This document shows positions 1-12,840 of a stretch of 64,000 nt of DNA, one piece after another. The DNA comes from Galaxea fascicularis (Eukaryota; Cnidaria; Anthozoa; Scleractinia; Euphylliidae): positions 31,296,915 through 31,360,914 of the forward strand of contig OX419336.1 of assembly GCA_948470475.1 (NCBI GenBank). Direction: 5' to 3'. Position numbers and translations under genes: made by a program. Each line of letters opens with the position of its first letter. The stretch's first letter is position 1. A model generated the notes under the pieces. That model was not told where the DNA came from. It saw nothing but the letters and a program-made list of their open reading frames with translations, and searched no databases.

Positions 1-1255
1 GCCGAACCCTGGGTTTATTCGCTATGAAGAGATTACTGGAAAATTTATTTCAAATAGTTATTAGGAGAAAGTCATCTGAGATGCCACTGCCATCGCCCGC
101 CCCGCAGGAGAGGGCGACTGGGACACTAAAATAGTACGCGCCTATTTTTGCAGAACTCTTCATCTTAGGTATTCTTGAGAGGAGGTAAGGTAAAGCGACG
201 ACGTTCTATGATCTCTTTGGACAAACGAGAAGAATCTTCTGTGACCCAGTGGCGCTTTCCACTTATGTGGAAAAACCGATAATAATTTTCCGACAAATGG
301 AACAGTACAGGTTTTTCTCTGTTTGGAAGCAACAAACTGCCCCTGTTTTCTTCGCGCTCGTGTCTCGCGCATCGCTCTTTATGTCTCGTGCTTCCCGCTC
401 GGCGTCTCGTGCTTCCCGCTCGGCTAAATAAACGCCTGGGCCCGGTTGTTCGAAAGCCGATTAACGCTTATCCAAGATTAAAAGTTAATCAAGGAGGTTA
501 CTTCTCTGTCCCCAAACGTTGTTCAATTCTGATATTCTGCAACATTTTAGATTAGGGGAAGGCAATCCTGAAAAACAAAAAGCAGCTGAAACGACTTTCA
601 TCCAAAAGTTAAAAACTGCAACCAATGTTTACGCTAATCCTGGATTAGGCAGGCTACCCTTCTTTATGAAAGAGCATCGTTCTGGTGTGATGAGGCAAAT
701 GTTTTAGTGATAATTCGATCTGGTCATTTCCGTAAAAGCGAGAAAATAGGAATACATCTGAAGGTATTACTTTTTAGTTTCCGAAAAATTTCCAGTAGAA
801 AGGACTGCATGTTCCATTTGCTGTCGCAATCGGGAACAATCGGCATTTTCCATTCACTTCAGGTGCTTGTGGCTGGATGTCAGTGAGATGACATTTGTAA
901 ATTACTTTCACGTACAAGCCTGCCTATTCATGAAGAACATAAAAAAAGTGTACTACTGATGACAAGAATTTGAATTAAAAAATAAAAGTCAGATCGGGCG
1001 GGAGTGGATTTCTGCTTGCCGTTAGATACACTGACATTTGTGCGACATTTGTACTGAATGACTTTTTTAATGTAAAACTTTTTTGCTACTTCCTTTCTAT
1101 CGTCAAGTGAGGTACTAGTTATTCCTATTTGAAGATATTCTGACGAGCACATTTGGTACGTTTAAATTATAACGTCACATGCCTCAGCTTTTATGGTATG
1201 TCCTAGCAGAGTCTGGTAAAGAGCGCATAATTTTAGAGGGAATGTTATTTCCACG

Positions 1256-1610
1256 TTAGCAGCGGCGACAGCAACGGCAACGAAAAGGTCATTTCAAAAT
1301 ATTACTTCTTGTTTTTCTAACTCTTTTTCCATTATTGCAATTTGTTAAACATGCAAAATGCTGAGGAACTGTCCAGGGTCTACATTTCCATGAAGGGCGT
1401 TAAAGTAAGAAATAAGAAACAAAAATTCACGGTCATGTGCTCACGTTCTCGAGAAAACCTAAAATGTGGTTATTTCAGGTTGCCGTGTTTTAGAGGACGG
1501 CAAAGTAATGCACAAAACTGTAAAACGCATGTGTACTCGAGCGCTTGTTTTTGCTCATTAAGCCTATTGTTTTGTGGCGTTCTCGTTGCCGTTGTCTTCC
1601 TCGTTGCTAA
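1256..1610. repeat. Foldback element with GTTGCCGTTG-rich termini
   Basis: The left end (TTAGCAGCGGCGACAGCAAC) is an imperfect inverted match to the right end, which reads GTTGCCGTTGTC...TCGTTGCTAA. This is the structure of a non-autonomous terminal-inverted-repeat element. No transposase frame lies inside, and the open frame at 1342-1635 is probably incidental to the repeat. Confidence 0.55.
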
Positions 1611-2040
1611 AGTTCTCCAATCATCTGTGACTTGAGCTAATACTCCCTTGGCCAGCCTAATCAATCACGGACGCCTCTTTTCTTCATATTATACCATATA
1701 TGTTATGGAAGCTTTGTTAGTAATATAGAACGCTACTCAAATGGATAAAGCAAGAAGAGGCTACCGGCTAAACCTGTCAGTTTCCGTAATCAGTAGAAGG
1801 CATCCTCAAAAAGGAACAGACAATGCCTCACAGACAGGAGACAAAATTGTCACTGCCACTTTCCTTCAGAACTTCCTGGAAAGTATGCGTTAAGACTGAA
1901 CAATAGTGAGGCGATTGTTAACAATTTCATGTAGCACAAACGAAAGCAAAGTTTAGACAACGGCGAATTTTACAACAAAGGCATTCTACAAATATAACAA
2001 AAAATTAGCCAAAAACTCATTCAGAGAATTATATAAAGGA

Positions 2041-2074
2041 AAAATTTAGCCGTAAATTAACGGCTAAATTTTTC
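2041..2074. repeat. Short perfect hairpin
   Basis: The 14-base arms AAAAATTTAGCCGT and ACGGCTAAATTTTT are separated by 6 bases. It lies in intergenic DNA about 1 kb downstream of the saposin gene stop. It may be the core of a decayed foldback element. No function can be assigned. Confidence 0.6.
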
Positions 2075-2831
2075 ACATAATATACTGACCAAAGATTTCA
2101 AATTTTTCACTTATATATATTCCCCAACGAAAGCCGTAAAGGTATATGCCCTTAAATATTTTTGACAATTGGGTGTTGGTATCAGTTTCTAAGAAAGTAA
2201 CTTTATTTACCCACATAACACATGAGCGAAAGCTCGTTAGAATGCAAATGTACCGAAGACCAGCGGCACTGGGGGGTTGCTACGTCCCTAGTGGTTTGTT
2301 AACGTCCCATAGAATCAACTTTAACACGCGTAGGTTTTGGCCAAGTGATATCCGAGATTGGATGCACCAGGAAATTGTCGCCAACAACGCAGAGACAAAT
2401 AAGAAATCAAGACTTAATTATGTTTTTTTTGTACGTATCTGGATGGAGATGTTAGTAAATTAGCACTTTTTTGCAAGGGTGGTATTTTACTCGGGGGACT
2501 CTTCATGAAGTTAGCCGTAGTCTGAAGACTACCGTTTGCTTTTCAGTTGTTTATTTAGTCTTTTAAATGCACTTTGAATAGCCACCACGTTGTTGCCGAG
2601 CAGTGTGGAACTTATTCGAAGGCTGCATTCGGTGATTCTCGACTACCCACAACTACCCTATTAATCTGTGGCACTTTTTGGAGTAAGCAACTGTTATTGG
2701 GACTACGCACCCCTCCCTAATGACACCCGATTAATCCCTCAGTCATGACTCATTGAATGTTGTTCGAGTGGCATAATCTCCAACTTAAATTGGTGGAATG
2801 ATAACCAGCAACAGAAAGAGGACCTTTGCAG

Positions 2832-2853
2832 TTTATTGCAGCTTGCTCTTTAT
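2832..2853 (-). other. Candidate poly(A) signals of the saposin gene
   Basis: TTTATT occurs twice on the plus strand (2832-2837 and 2848-2853), which reads AATAAA on the minus strand. The pair lies 280-300 bases downstream of the saposin stop codon. Which signal is used cannot be told from sequence. Confidence 0.45.
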
Positions 2854-3132
2854 TGAAAACCACATAATATCAAAATCCTTAATGTCACAAATAAGTGTTG
2901 TACCTGTTTTTAGATCTTTTTAGTTTGAATGCTTATCTCTTCTTTTTTTAATAAAAAAAGAATACAGAACTTAAACAAATGAATTAGTTGTACTACCTGT
3001 AAGCCAAAGTAAAAAAAAACAAACAAACAAACAAAAACACACTCACACAAAAGTGTCTGTTACTACTATGTAGCAGTTCACCACAAAACATAAAAATCTA
3101 AAAGAGGGCTTTTTGCCATGGTGATCAAGGAC

Positions 3133-6100
3133 TTAATTCCTCACACGATTTGCGCAATGTTTCACAGCCTGCAAGAAAAATAATTGAAGACAAAAACATT
3201 GGTTGTATAGTATAATAAAGAAAGTAAATAAGAATCACTAAGTCTACAGGTATGGCATCCTCACCACCTGGTGTTTGACTGGTGTTTCAAAAAACGTGCA
3301 TCCCACAGAAATTTAGTTAAACTCTGTGGTTTCTGCAATCCCACAATCTCTATAATTATTATCAGCATGTATTTTGGAGAAAGGCAAAGAAAACCTTTGA
3401 TCCAGTCTTAAATAATTTACTTTTTGCTGCCAACACTCTGGCTATGCAAACCGTACAAAGGAGTGGAGACGAGATCAGAAGACTTCAGTTTACCACCAAT
3501 CACAAACTGTCCAGGCAGTGAGACCTTAAGACAACCTTTTGTAAAGAAAGATTTCTTATTTGAGACAGTAAGGAGCTCAACACAGATGCTGGATATAGCT
3601 AATGTTGGGTCTTCTAGACTGCTACCAGTCCCTTCAAAGTTAGTTGAGCCACCTGCTTATGTAAATGATGTGTACCTGTAGAGAATTTGCCTCACTTTTC
3701 TTCATACATGTATCGGTGTGAGTTAATCAGCTCCATAAAAAAAACAAGGGAACTTTAAGTAATCTGAGCACTTGCAAACTGTTCTTTTTTAATCAATCGC
3801 CTTCTGTCCAAACGTTTTCCACCCAAAAATGATTTTTCATCCAATGCCGGTGCAATTATTAAGAAAACACTCATACGATTGGTATCATGGTTGGCCTTGC
3901 TTGACTTAAGAAAACCCCCAAACATCCTCAAATATTGCTGCAGGCGGTCTTATTGCATACTTACATTGCACTTGATAGCATTTTCCTCACTTGCACACCA
4001 GAAGGATGCACCCAGGAAGCAAAGGTCACCTTGTTTTTTCAAAACACCTGCATCACAGAGACCAATTTCCTGGGAGAAAAATGAAGGAAAATATACACAT
4101 GTTTGGGATGTAGTGAATCAAGATTTTCACACTGTGCTGTTTTAATATCTTCTCATTCAACATAACATGGGGGTGGTTAGTTCTCAATCTTTAATATACA
4201 GTATCTTACATTTCTGTAGCTTTTTAATATACAGTCGAACCTCGATTATTCGGACCTCGATTATCCGGACTATTTGATTATCCGGACTTTTTTCTCTGGT
4301 ACCAATTTTTTCATGAATATTAATTAGTTGGGATCTTGAAAACTCAAAGTCGCAAAAAGCCCAATAATCCTTTCAAAAGACTTTTGAAACTGCGTATTAT
4401 CCTGTGTGCTTTTCAAAATTTACGAGTGCAACAAGACAAAGAAATACTCTAATGCATTCATCTGATATATACATACAGGCTGTGTAGGTTTCAGAATTAA
4501 AATGTTTTCTTTGCTGTATACCTTTTTTTACATGTCTATCTCAGTAATATTCATATTTTCGATTATCCGGACTCTCGATTATCTGGACTATTTACCGAGG
4601 TCCTGACGAGTCCGGATAATCGAGGTTCGACTGTACTAGGTGACATATATCTGCTTTTAAATGGGGTCTTGAGACTCCTTTGCAGATTATCCTTATGACT
4701 TTTCCTGTATTCCCTTTTTCTTTCTTCATTTGTTCTACTTTTGGTCATTAGATTGTGATAAATAAACATTACATTAAATGTCTAACAAACAACACTTGAG
4801 AGCTGTGCTCTTGAGGCCTGATCTAACTGTAAACTACAACTGGATAATAAGCCCAGGTAAAAACAGTACCTGACACAAAGTATGTGGATCAGAGTCAGCA
4901 ATCAAATCCAGAATAACTGGACCATATTCTTCCACAATTGCACTGCACTAATACAAAAACAAAAAAAGTATTCTGTTAGTGTAAAGATGGCCACCACCCA
5001 AGTTTGAGCATTTCTTTTTAAGCCCAATAATAATTATTCTAAGAAAGCTGCGAGGTGGAAATAGTGCTAAGTGCTATTATTCATGAATATGATGCCAAAT
5101 CCACTTTACCTGTGATGCAATCTGAGAGGGCAGGTAATTGCAAACCTGTTCCAGGACACTTAAAATCTCTTGCTGGATGAAACAAAGATAACAGCACATT
5201 ATGATAGAACTCCAAAGCCTATTTTCAACCAACCAAAAAATTGTAAATAATTATTACCTCCATCTAGATTTCAAAAACAAAAATTCCAGAAAGAGCTCCA
5301 CTTGGTAGCCCTTGTTGTCCTTTTTAAGGACTCAACATTGTTGACTTACTGTGCAAATCCAAAAGCCATGAACACTTTGATTTGATTTCGACATTTCCCA
5401 TTGTGCAGCAACCAATCAGAAGTGACACAAAACCACAACCTAATAACCGTTTTTGTTTACTGTTTAGTTCTCTCATGCATGAATGGCTTTTTACTTGAAA
5501 CAAAATAACATTCCATAAATATTCCTAGCGTTCATGGTTTTCGGATTTTTACAGTAATTTTATTGACATAATGAAGTTGGCGAAACTTCAGGCTCATTGA
5601 AGATTACATGTACCAATGACAAGCAAACAATTACACATGCTTTTGGTATTGAGAGGGTTACTATGCTTATCAGTTTAGTTTGGACTGATAGAAGTTTGCC
5701 ACCCAAGTTTTGCAGTTGAAACCACGTTGTTGTCAAGGGGAACACAAATAGTATCCAATTTGGCAAATTTTCGGGTCAGAAATGACATGAAACCACAAAC
5801 TAATTACAGTTACTTTTTGCGATTTAGTTTTCTCTCGTGTGCTTGGCTTTTTACATCACACACTATAACATGTCATATATATTTGTAGTTTGCACGGTTT
5901 CCAGATTTTCACAGCAACATGACAGCCTGAAAAGTTGCCAATTGATACTATTTGTTTACACTTGACAACAACGTGGTTTCAACGGCAAAACATGGGTGGC
6001 AAACTTCTATATCAGTCCATACTGAACTGATAATCGTAGTAATGATAAAAAAGTGATATTGTGTTTGTGCATTTACTGCATGAGCACGTAAAAGGCAACT

Positions 6101-9100
6101 TTTGTACCAAACTACTAAGTAATAGTACATGTACTTTGTGTTTATAGCCAGTCCAAGATTTAAAGCAACAAAATAAGTGAGATCCTGTTCTTTTAAGCAT
6201 AATAGTCAACAACAAATAGCTTGTGCACTGCATTACCATAACCAGAATCATTCACATAGCCTCTAACAACAACTTGTAATGTCTTTGGGAGAACAACAAC
6301 ACTGATTACAGCTGCACAACAACTAATGAAATTACAAGTCAAAATAATGCAGAAAATGATGGTTACCTTGGTGGCATTGTCAGAAAGTAGGTTTTTCACA
6401 TATGTCATAACAGTTTCACAAATTTCACAGGTTTCGTTGCTTCCAACAACAAGAGTCACTGGCTTCTCCATGGCTACAAAATGGATTTAAAAAGATGGAT
6501 CATTTAAAGGGAACATGGGTGTTTATCAAAACTGCTTTTCTTTAATGTTTGTAAAATTTACTGTGCTACAGTAAATTAAGCCTACAGCCACACTTTGTGA
6601 TTCCATGTTTCACTACCAATGACTTCATCCAGGAGACCAACTTCATTTGTGCAAAAAAGTGATTATGACCAAGGGGTTTAGATCCCTAAAACTCAGCCAA
6701 CAAAAAAACTGGGCAAGGCTGTACTCTAAGAAAAGTGTCGCGCTGGCGTTAAGGTCTAATTGTAGAGAGTCCGTAGAAATAGGCGCAAGGAAAGGAACCA
6801 AACAAATCACTGTTCCAAAAAACAGAAGTATATTGCCATGTGCGATTACCTTCGACAGTCCTTACAACTTAGTCACTTTAGTATACAATTACAAAGGCAT
6901 TGCACAACAATAACAGCGTGACGGAAATGCGTGATATACTATTAAAACAAAGATCAATAGAACTAAAAGGTTCAAAGTACACGAAATGTCTATTCGACAA
7001 AAAGTAGTCAGGAGCCCATAACCTTTAAACCCTTGTGCAGGGTGCCCAGCATATAAGTTTGGTGCAAAAACCAATATTTCCTGATCTCCATAGACAAAAC
7101 TACATGTAAGGCCAGGGGCAACCAGGGTCTGCAAGAGCAGAGCCCTGATGGAGGGCAGGTATTTAAGCCTGTACATCTAAATTATGCACCTGAAAGTATC
7201 ACAAGGTCCTTCTGTCCACAATAACTACATGCAAAGGCTAAAATAAATTGTACTCTGTAAACAAGTCACTTTTTCCATTAATTTCCATACCCTTGCGATG
7301 CTCCTCAGAAGCACAAAGTCCGAGATTTGTGCAAACAACGGAAGGATCCAGTTCTGCATCAAGGATCGCAAGAATGGCAGGTGTATATTGTTTCACAAAT
7401 TGGTCACACTAAGGAAAATAAAAGAAACGGGAATCCCATTGGTTTCATTTACGTTGTGAGAAATGGTATAAAGTTCATGATTCATTTTAAACCTACAAGG
7501 GCTTTGTTGGTAGAATACATAGCACCCTTCAGGAGACTACAAAGTCACACAAGTGCAAGCTCGGAAAGAAGACAATATAATTCCTTGATTATACAGTACC
7601 CGACTTTCTACTGTTGGAGGCAACAGACTGCACAACTTCTCCAGAGCATTCTCAATGTCTTCCTATAGCAGAAAATGTAACAAAAACTGCATGTTACACA
7701 TTGTTTTGATTAAGTATTGGTTAGGATCATATTTATGTCCTTTCAGTGTCCAGCGCCAGGATTGATCCCTGTACAGCGTTACTTTTGTCTTCAATAGTTC
7801 AACTGGCATGCCAGACAACCTGCATTATGCATGCACTTTGATTGGTTCTTACTTATGTTGTATTAGAGGACAGACACACAGATGACATCATCTCTTCAAA
7901 GTTTTACCTTATTCTCTTATCTTTAAATGGCAGAATGTTTTGAAATGTTAGGACATTAATTTTACAGTTGATCTACGTCAAGTGTGACCAATTTTTCATA
8001 AATTTCAAACAAAGAAACGATATACTGTTTCCTTTTTTGGACATTTGAAAGTGTTTCTGAAGATTTGTGTTATGGCAAATATTTGAAATTTTCTGTTGAG
8101 GAATTGAAATGTTTAGACCTATTAAAGTAAATAACTTTGGTTGGGAGTACAGATCTGGCAGACCACTGAACAAAGCATTCTCATCCCCAGAGGTCTCCAG
8201 GGGACGAGAATGCCTTTAGTCAGGGAGGAAAGCAAACATCAAAACTTACAGACGAAGTTTTAAAATTGGATTGAACTATTCAAGCTAATGAAACCCAGCA
8301 TGTTCGTATGGGAAATTCGTGTAATATTATTGTTTGATGACATTTGTGATTAGTGAAGTGCACCGGCTTGAGCAATGTCTGGCTCCATGATGTTCATTGG
8401 TCATGTTCAAACGATTGATGTCTCCCCTGTGACAACAACAAAAGAACTTGTCTCCAGCAATCTCTCTTCCAAAAAATTGTTCAGTTACCAAAAGTCATAC
8501 TGGACAGGCATGATCGCTTTTGTTACAAGAACAAAAAATGCAACAAAAATCTAACTTAAATGTGAAAATGCTAACTGAAAAGTCACAGTTAGAAGAGCAG
8601 CATTGTTCTTGCCAAGAGGAGGCAATCACTTGACTTACATATAATTTATACATACTTTCATAGCTTAACATGTTCATGTGTAGTTGAACTTTATTGACAC
8701 TTGGCACAATGGGGTGATTGGTATATACATGTACACGAATAACAAGTTTTCTGTTCCTTTATTGAAGTAAAATTACTGCTTTGATTGATACCCACCTGGG
8801 TTGAATTTTTATTCAGCACGGCTTTAAGTTCATTCATGACAAATTCACAAAGAACACATTCTGGGGAAGCACTGTAAGGCTTGGATTTGAGGATAGCTGG
8901 TTTTGAAGTAGCAAACTGTTTCTTCAAAGGCAGTGGCCTCAAGATCAACTTGGCAGCTACTTTGTTCTTTTCCTTGGAGTTGCAAAGTCCGAGATTAGTG
9001 CATACTTGCTGAGGATTGGACTGAAAACATGCACAGGCAAGTTAGAATTTCAGGTTTGGTAATTTCAGTAAGGTCAGCTGTGAGATAGTGAAAGCTGGTC

Positions 9101-12100
9101 CGGTCCTAGCCACAAACGATTTTTAAAAGAGGGTTGTCATTTGACAGCATTTTAAAATGTAAGAAAAAATATCAAACACATTCACCCCTTCCCTCTAAGA
9201 AGCTGCAAGCTAATCTATTTGCAAGGCAGTTAAAAAATGGAGAAAATGTCCCAAAACATTGAAATTTGAGCTGTTTTATTCAACCAGAAGTGCAAAATGT
9301 GATCAATGAACTGATGCAAAAGGCCATGAAAAACAATCAGAAATATCAGTTCTTCTAATGCTGAATGGTGCTACCTCTGTCTTGTTTTACAAGTTGCTTT
9401 TGGCACATTATATTTCTCCACTGTAGAAGCCAGTGTGGCAAGTTCCTTTAGGGCAGGAAAGGCTCAGGGGTTGTTAAATGGATCCTCAGGTAGGATCTGG
9501 CTAGAATCATCATGTTATATATACATGTACATTATATTAGGCAGCTTAAAACAACTTCTGAGAATCAACCAAAAAGATTCTGCATCAGCAGCTTATAAGT
9601 TAAGGAATGAATGGCTGACTGCTGCTGGCTAAAAATTTTAAAAGCAGGTTTTCATAAGACAGGTTGACTGTTGACAAGCTGGAAATGACTATGGATAAAC
9701 AAACTGATACTAAGGAAAAGAAAGTACTTGCCATTAATTCAATAAGACTGCTCATGATAACTGGTTCATACTGATCGACAAGGGATTTGCACTATAAAAC
9801 AACAGCAAAAAGAGAAAGTCAAACGGTTATGGTGGCTTTATTATCATGAGATCAATATAACCTTCACCATGAAATTACAGCTTTTTCAACAAAATGAAAA
9901 AATAAATGAGAAAGGCTAGTTTCATTCAAATGCACCTTTTCTTTTGGTTAAAAAACTATTCAAACATGCAGTTCCAGGAAAATTTTCCATACCCCCCCCC
10001 CAATAGAGGGTCAAAAGAAATTCCAAGGGGGAGGGGGTGGCAAAAGAAGAGAATAACCAGAACTAAATTGGAATTTCTGGAGGGGTAGGTGTGGAACAAA
10101 CCAAAAAAAAAAAACTGTTTACTTTCTGGAACCACACAATGTAAAAATCCCCAATCTGGACTGGGAAAAAATGCCAGTGGAGCAAGTGTTAATTAAGTAA
10201 CACATATTAAATGAATTCATATCAAAGCCCTCTTCTACATGTACATCTAGGTAGTCCTGAACTCCTCATGGATACAGTAAAGGAGAAATTTTATACTGTG
10301 TCAAAAGTAATCCATACTTGGTTTAGTCTTGTTTTAATTCACTCTCTGATTGGTTGATAAAAGTCACTCCTATTTCTATAATTACTTACAAGCTTTGGGC
10401 ATAAATATAAAAATTTATGTATGTTACGCACTGTCAATTACCATTTGAGAAAATTCTCCAATCTCATTACAGACACCCTCTAACAAAGAAGTGACCTCAG
10501 CCTGTTAAAAGTCAAAGTAACAACATTAACAAATTGTACTGTACTAAGAAGTTATGACATTTTCAGTGTATTTCCTTTTCAAAACTGCAGTTTCCTTAGA
10601 AGGAAGAGAGTCTGGTTTGGGAGAAAAGCAATAATTAATAACTAAATACTGCTGTACATTACAATACATGTCTCTTACCTGGGTTGAATTCATTGACAAG
10701 AAATCTTTGAGTTTAGGCAACACCTGTTCGCAAATCTCACAAGCAACCTATGTGATTTAATAAATCCCCAAGTTAGAAGATTGTTCCTTGTACATTATGG
10801 GCTTCACATGTACAGAAGAAGGCCAAAGAAAGCATCACAGTTTAGTGCAATGACATGAAGAATATGAAATTACAGGTCAAATGAAGAACTGCAAATAAGA
10901 AGTCCTTCTGAAATCTTTGGTTGAGTCACTGTATCAGGTTGAGTACCATACGAATTCTGAACAAGGTCATACGCGGAGAATGGGTTATTCTAAAACTTTT
11001 TTCTGCAAGGCTGAGAAACTCTGAATTGAGGCACTGATATGGCAATGCACAAAATTCAGAATTATGAGATCCATAAGATTTGACTAACGTTGTGTAAGAT
11101 GCTTACTTTTCAAGGGGAAAATTTGTCTTCCCTAGGTATATGTGCATTCCTGTACCTATGGATAATATAACTATCATTCTTCATTACACTGCAAAACATA
11201 ACTAATTGAAGATCACCTCATCTTTCACAGCCCAGACTTTGGTGCGACAATGTTCCACTGCATTGCACTCTACAGCTTGCTTGTGGCTCTCACACCAGTA
11301 AGAAGGTCCCCAAGAACACTTGGATTGTCCCAATGGGGACCTTGCACTGACTGTAAGAGGAACATCCAGTACGTATACACTGTTAATATGGAACTATTGG
11401 CTGATGCACGGCTCATATTAACATTTTAAGATCTGCTTGTGTAAGGCCCAGAGTTCAAACATTGAACTTTACATATGCCGAATCTAATGCAAATGAGGGA
11501 AAACAATAGATTTTTCTCATTTGCATTAGATTTGGCACATGTAAAGTTTGACGTTTGAACCGGGCCTAACAAGCACAATGGTAGCTGGGCAACCAATGTT
11601 TTTCTTCATTCAAGCTACAACCAACTTACTAACAGAAAAGAAGAGGAGTTTCATGTTTTGTCAAAAAAACCCTTGATGACAATTTATGAACTGAAACAAG
11701 AATGGACAAATTTCATAAAACAATAACCATGGGATTGGTAGGCTTTAACCTGGATTAGGCATACAGCACATGTACATGTTGTAAAAAATGTGATAAAGTA
11801 TAACTAATACAAATGACAGAGAGCCACACAAGCCCACTACTCTTTAGAATACAGTAAAAAATAATGTGGGGAGCTGAGATCATGCTGTATAGTTCCCAAC
11901 ACCTGTCTCTACGTGTCAGTTTCTAACCCATTATTGCCCTGACATATGGATAAAACTGGTCCATAGTGCAGTGAATAATAAAATTATTTATGAGTGGCCT
12001 TCATCCTCCAAAACGCCTTCCAAATCTTAGTTTTAGCACGTTTATGTGGCCTTTTATATTTAATTACGATTGTTTCTAGAAGGAAGCAAGGCATTTGGGA

Positions 12101-12840
12101 ACAACAAAACAAACCCGAAGCCGTGAAAGGCTGAAATAGAAAATAATGTGCCAATCACATGTTCTTGGATGAAACTACAAGTAATGCTACAGTGAGATGT
12201 GCGAGTTCCAAAACGCCGTAATTATTATCCGAGAAAAATTCGCACCTAGCAAGATAACATCGAAACAACTTTCACATATGCAAGTTTAACGAAAAAGAGA
12301 AAACGAAAGTTTCAAAAATCGCTGGAACTACAACTGGTACATTGTAGTACAGTATGATAACAGAATGACACCCAATTCGACAGTAAGCGCAAAAATTTAT
12401 CACTTCTTTCTAAAAATATAAGCACTTTCCAAGATTAAGCTTACATAAGTATTGAGTTTTCATAGAACCTTATACTGTCTAATTCTTGTATCGAATCAAC
12501 AACGTTGTCAACACTGACAAAACTCTTGTCGTTTCGCTCCAAGTTTGCGCGGTGGTTCAAAACTTGATCTAGCTATCACCTAACTATTATTTGAATCTAC
12601 CACATGACCAAAACCGTTTGCTAGGCTACTCCAAAAGAAAATTGGAGCGAAAAAGACCTTCTTTGAATTTTGCATTACCAAACGCCGCATGCCTGCAGGC
12701 CTCATGGACTTTGATAAAATGACAACAACGCGTGACTGCACTTTCTTGGTGCGATTGATTCACGGTTTAGCTCTTCAGCTAGTTGCCATAAACCCACCTG
12801 AAGCAACGAACAGTACGAAAACTGCAAATGCAAATGCCAT
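3133..12840 (-). CDS. PSAP: Saposin precursor (prosaposin-like), 13 coding exons
   Basis: Saposin precursors are secreted or lysosomal proteins cut into small disulfide-bonded helical proteins that bind lipids and assist sphingolipid hydrolases. Exons (high to low): 12840-12798, 11350-11217, 10747-10679, 10501-10442, 9791-9732, 9020-8796, 7662-7600, 7408-7291, 6473-6367, 5172-5110, 4947-4870, 4069-3965, 3168-3133. All phases agree and give 386 aa. Residues 1-14 are a hydrophobic signal peptide (MAFAFAVFVLFVAS). A saposin-A domain (about 26-54) contains KCSWGPSYWC. Saposin-B domains span about 62-135, 177-250 and 273-345; the first two end in VCTNLGLC and the third in EIGLC. A C-terminal saposin-A domain (about 357-380) contains CFLGASFWC. 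Each B domain keeps an N-glycosylation sequon at the equivalent place (NST, NST, NAT), and an intron follows each. Vertebrate prosaposin has four B domains; this has three, as surfactant protein B does. The ATG at 12838-12840 opens the signal peptide. Intron 5 has a GC donor. Confidence 0.9.
4232..4633. mobile_element. pogo/Tigger-type MITE in saposin intron 12
   Basis: The ends read CAGTCGAACCTCGATTAT and, inverted, ATAATCGAGGTTCGACTG. They are flanked by TA duplications (4230-4231, 4634-4635). Several internal ATTATCCGGAC motifs sit near both ends. Known family facts: TA target duplications and CAGT-type termini are typical of Tc1/mariner-pogo elements. No transposase frame is present, so it is non-autonomous. 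Confidence 0.8.
5339..5567. repeat. Foldback element, first of a diverged pair
   Basis: The stretch 5339-5385 is an imperfect inverted copy of about 5525-5567, sharing GTTCATGG and GATTT...ACAGTAA blocks. The interior around 5400-5530 resembles, in direct orientation, the interior of the neighbouring element at 5766-5934 (shared blocks include TGACA, AAACCACAA and TGGCTTTTTAC). It lies in saposin intron 9. Confidence 0.5.
5667..6033. repeat. Foldback element with about 99-bp arms
   Basis: The left arm (5667-5765) begins TTATCAGTTTAGTTTGGACT. The right arm (5935-6033), inverted, begins TTATCAGTTCAGTATGGACT. The arms match for about 99 bp with scattered mismatches and share GAAACCACGTTGTTGTCAAG. 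The loop is about 170 bp. No coding remnant is visible. It lies in saposin intron 9. Confidence 0.75.
11445..11566. mobile_element. MITE with TAA target duplications in saposin intron 1
   Basis: The termini GGCCC...GGGCC are flanked by TAA on both sides (11442-11444, 11567-11569). The arms share a TTCAAAC terminal block and a CTCATTTGCATTAGATT-type inner block. At 122 bp it is a minimal hairpin element. The TWA target duplication suggests a PIF/Harbinger origin, which is an inference from target site alone. Confidence 0.65.

Larger units (their letters stand above)
1..3132. other. Left intergenic region and saposin-gene 3' flank
   Basis: No coding gene is supported here. The open frames are short, have no homology I recognise and lack consistent splice context. 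The stretch holds a foldback element (1256-1610), a short perfect hairpin (2041-2074), a diverged copy of a dispersed repeat near 2265-2350, and the 3' flank of the minus-strand saposin gene with candidate poly(A) signals near 2832-2853. Short imperfect tandem copies of a TCTCGTGCTTCCCGCTCGG-like unit lie at about 355-425. Confidence 0.6.
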
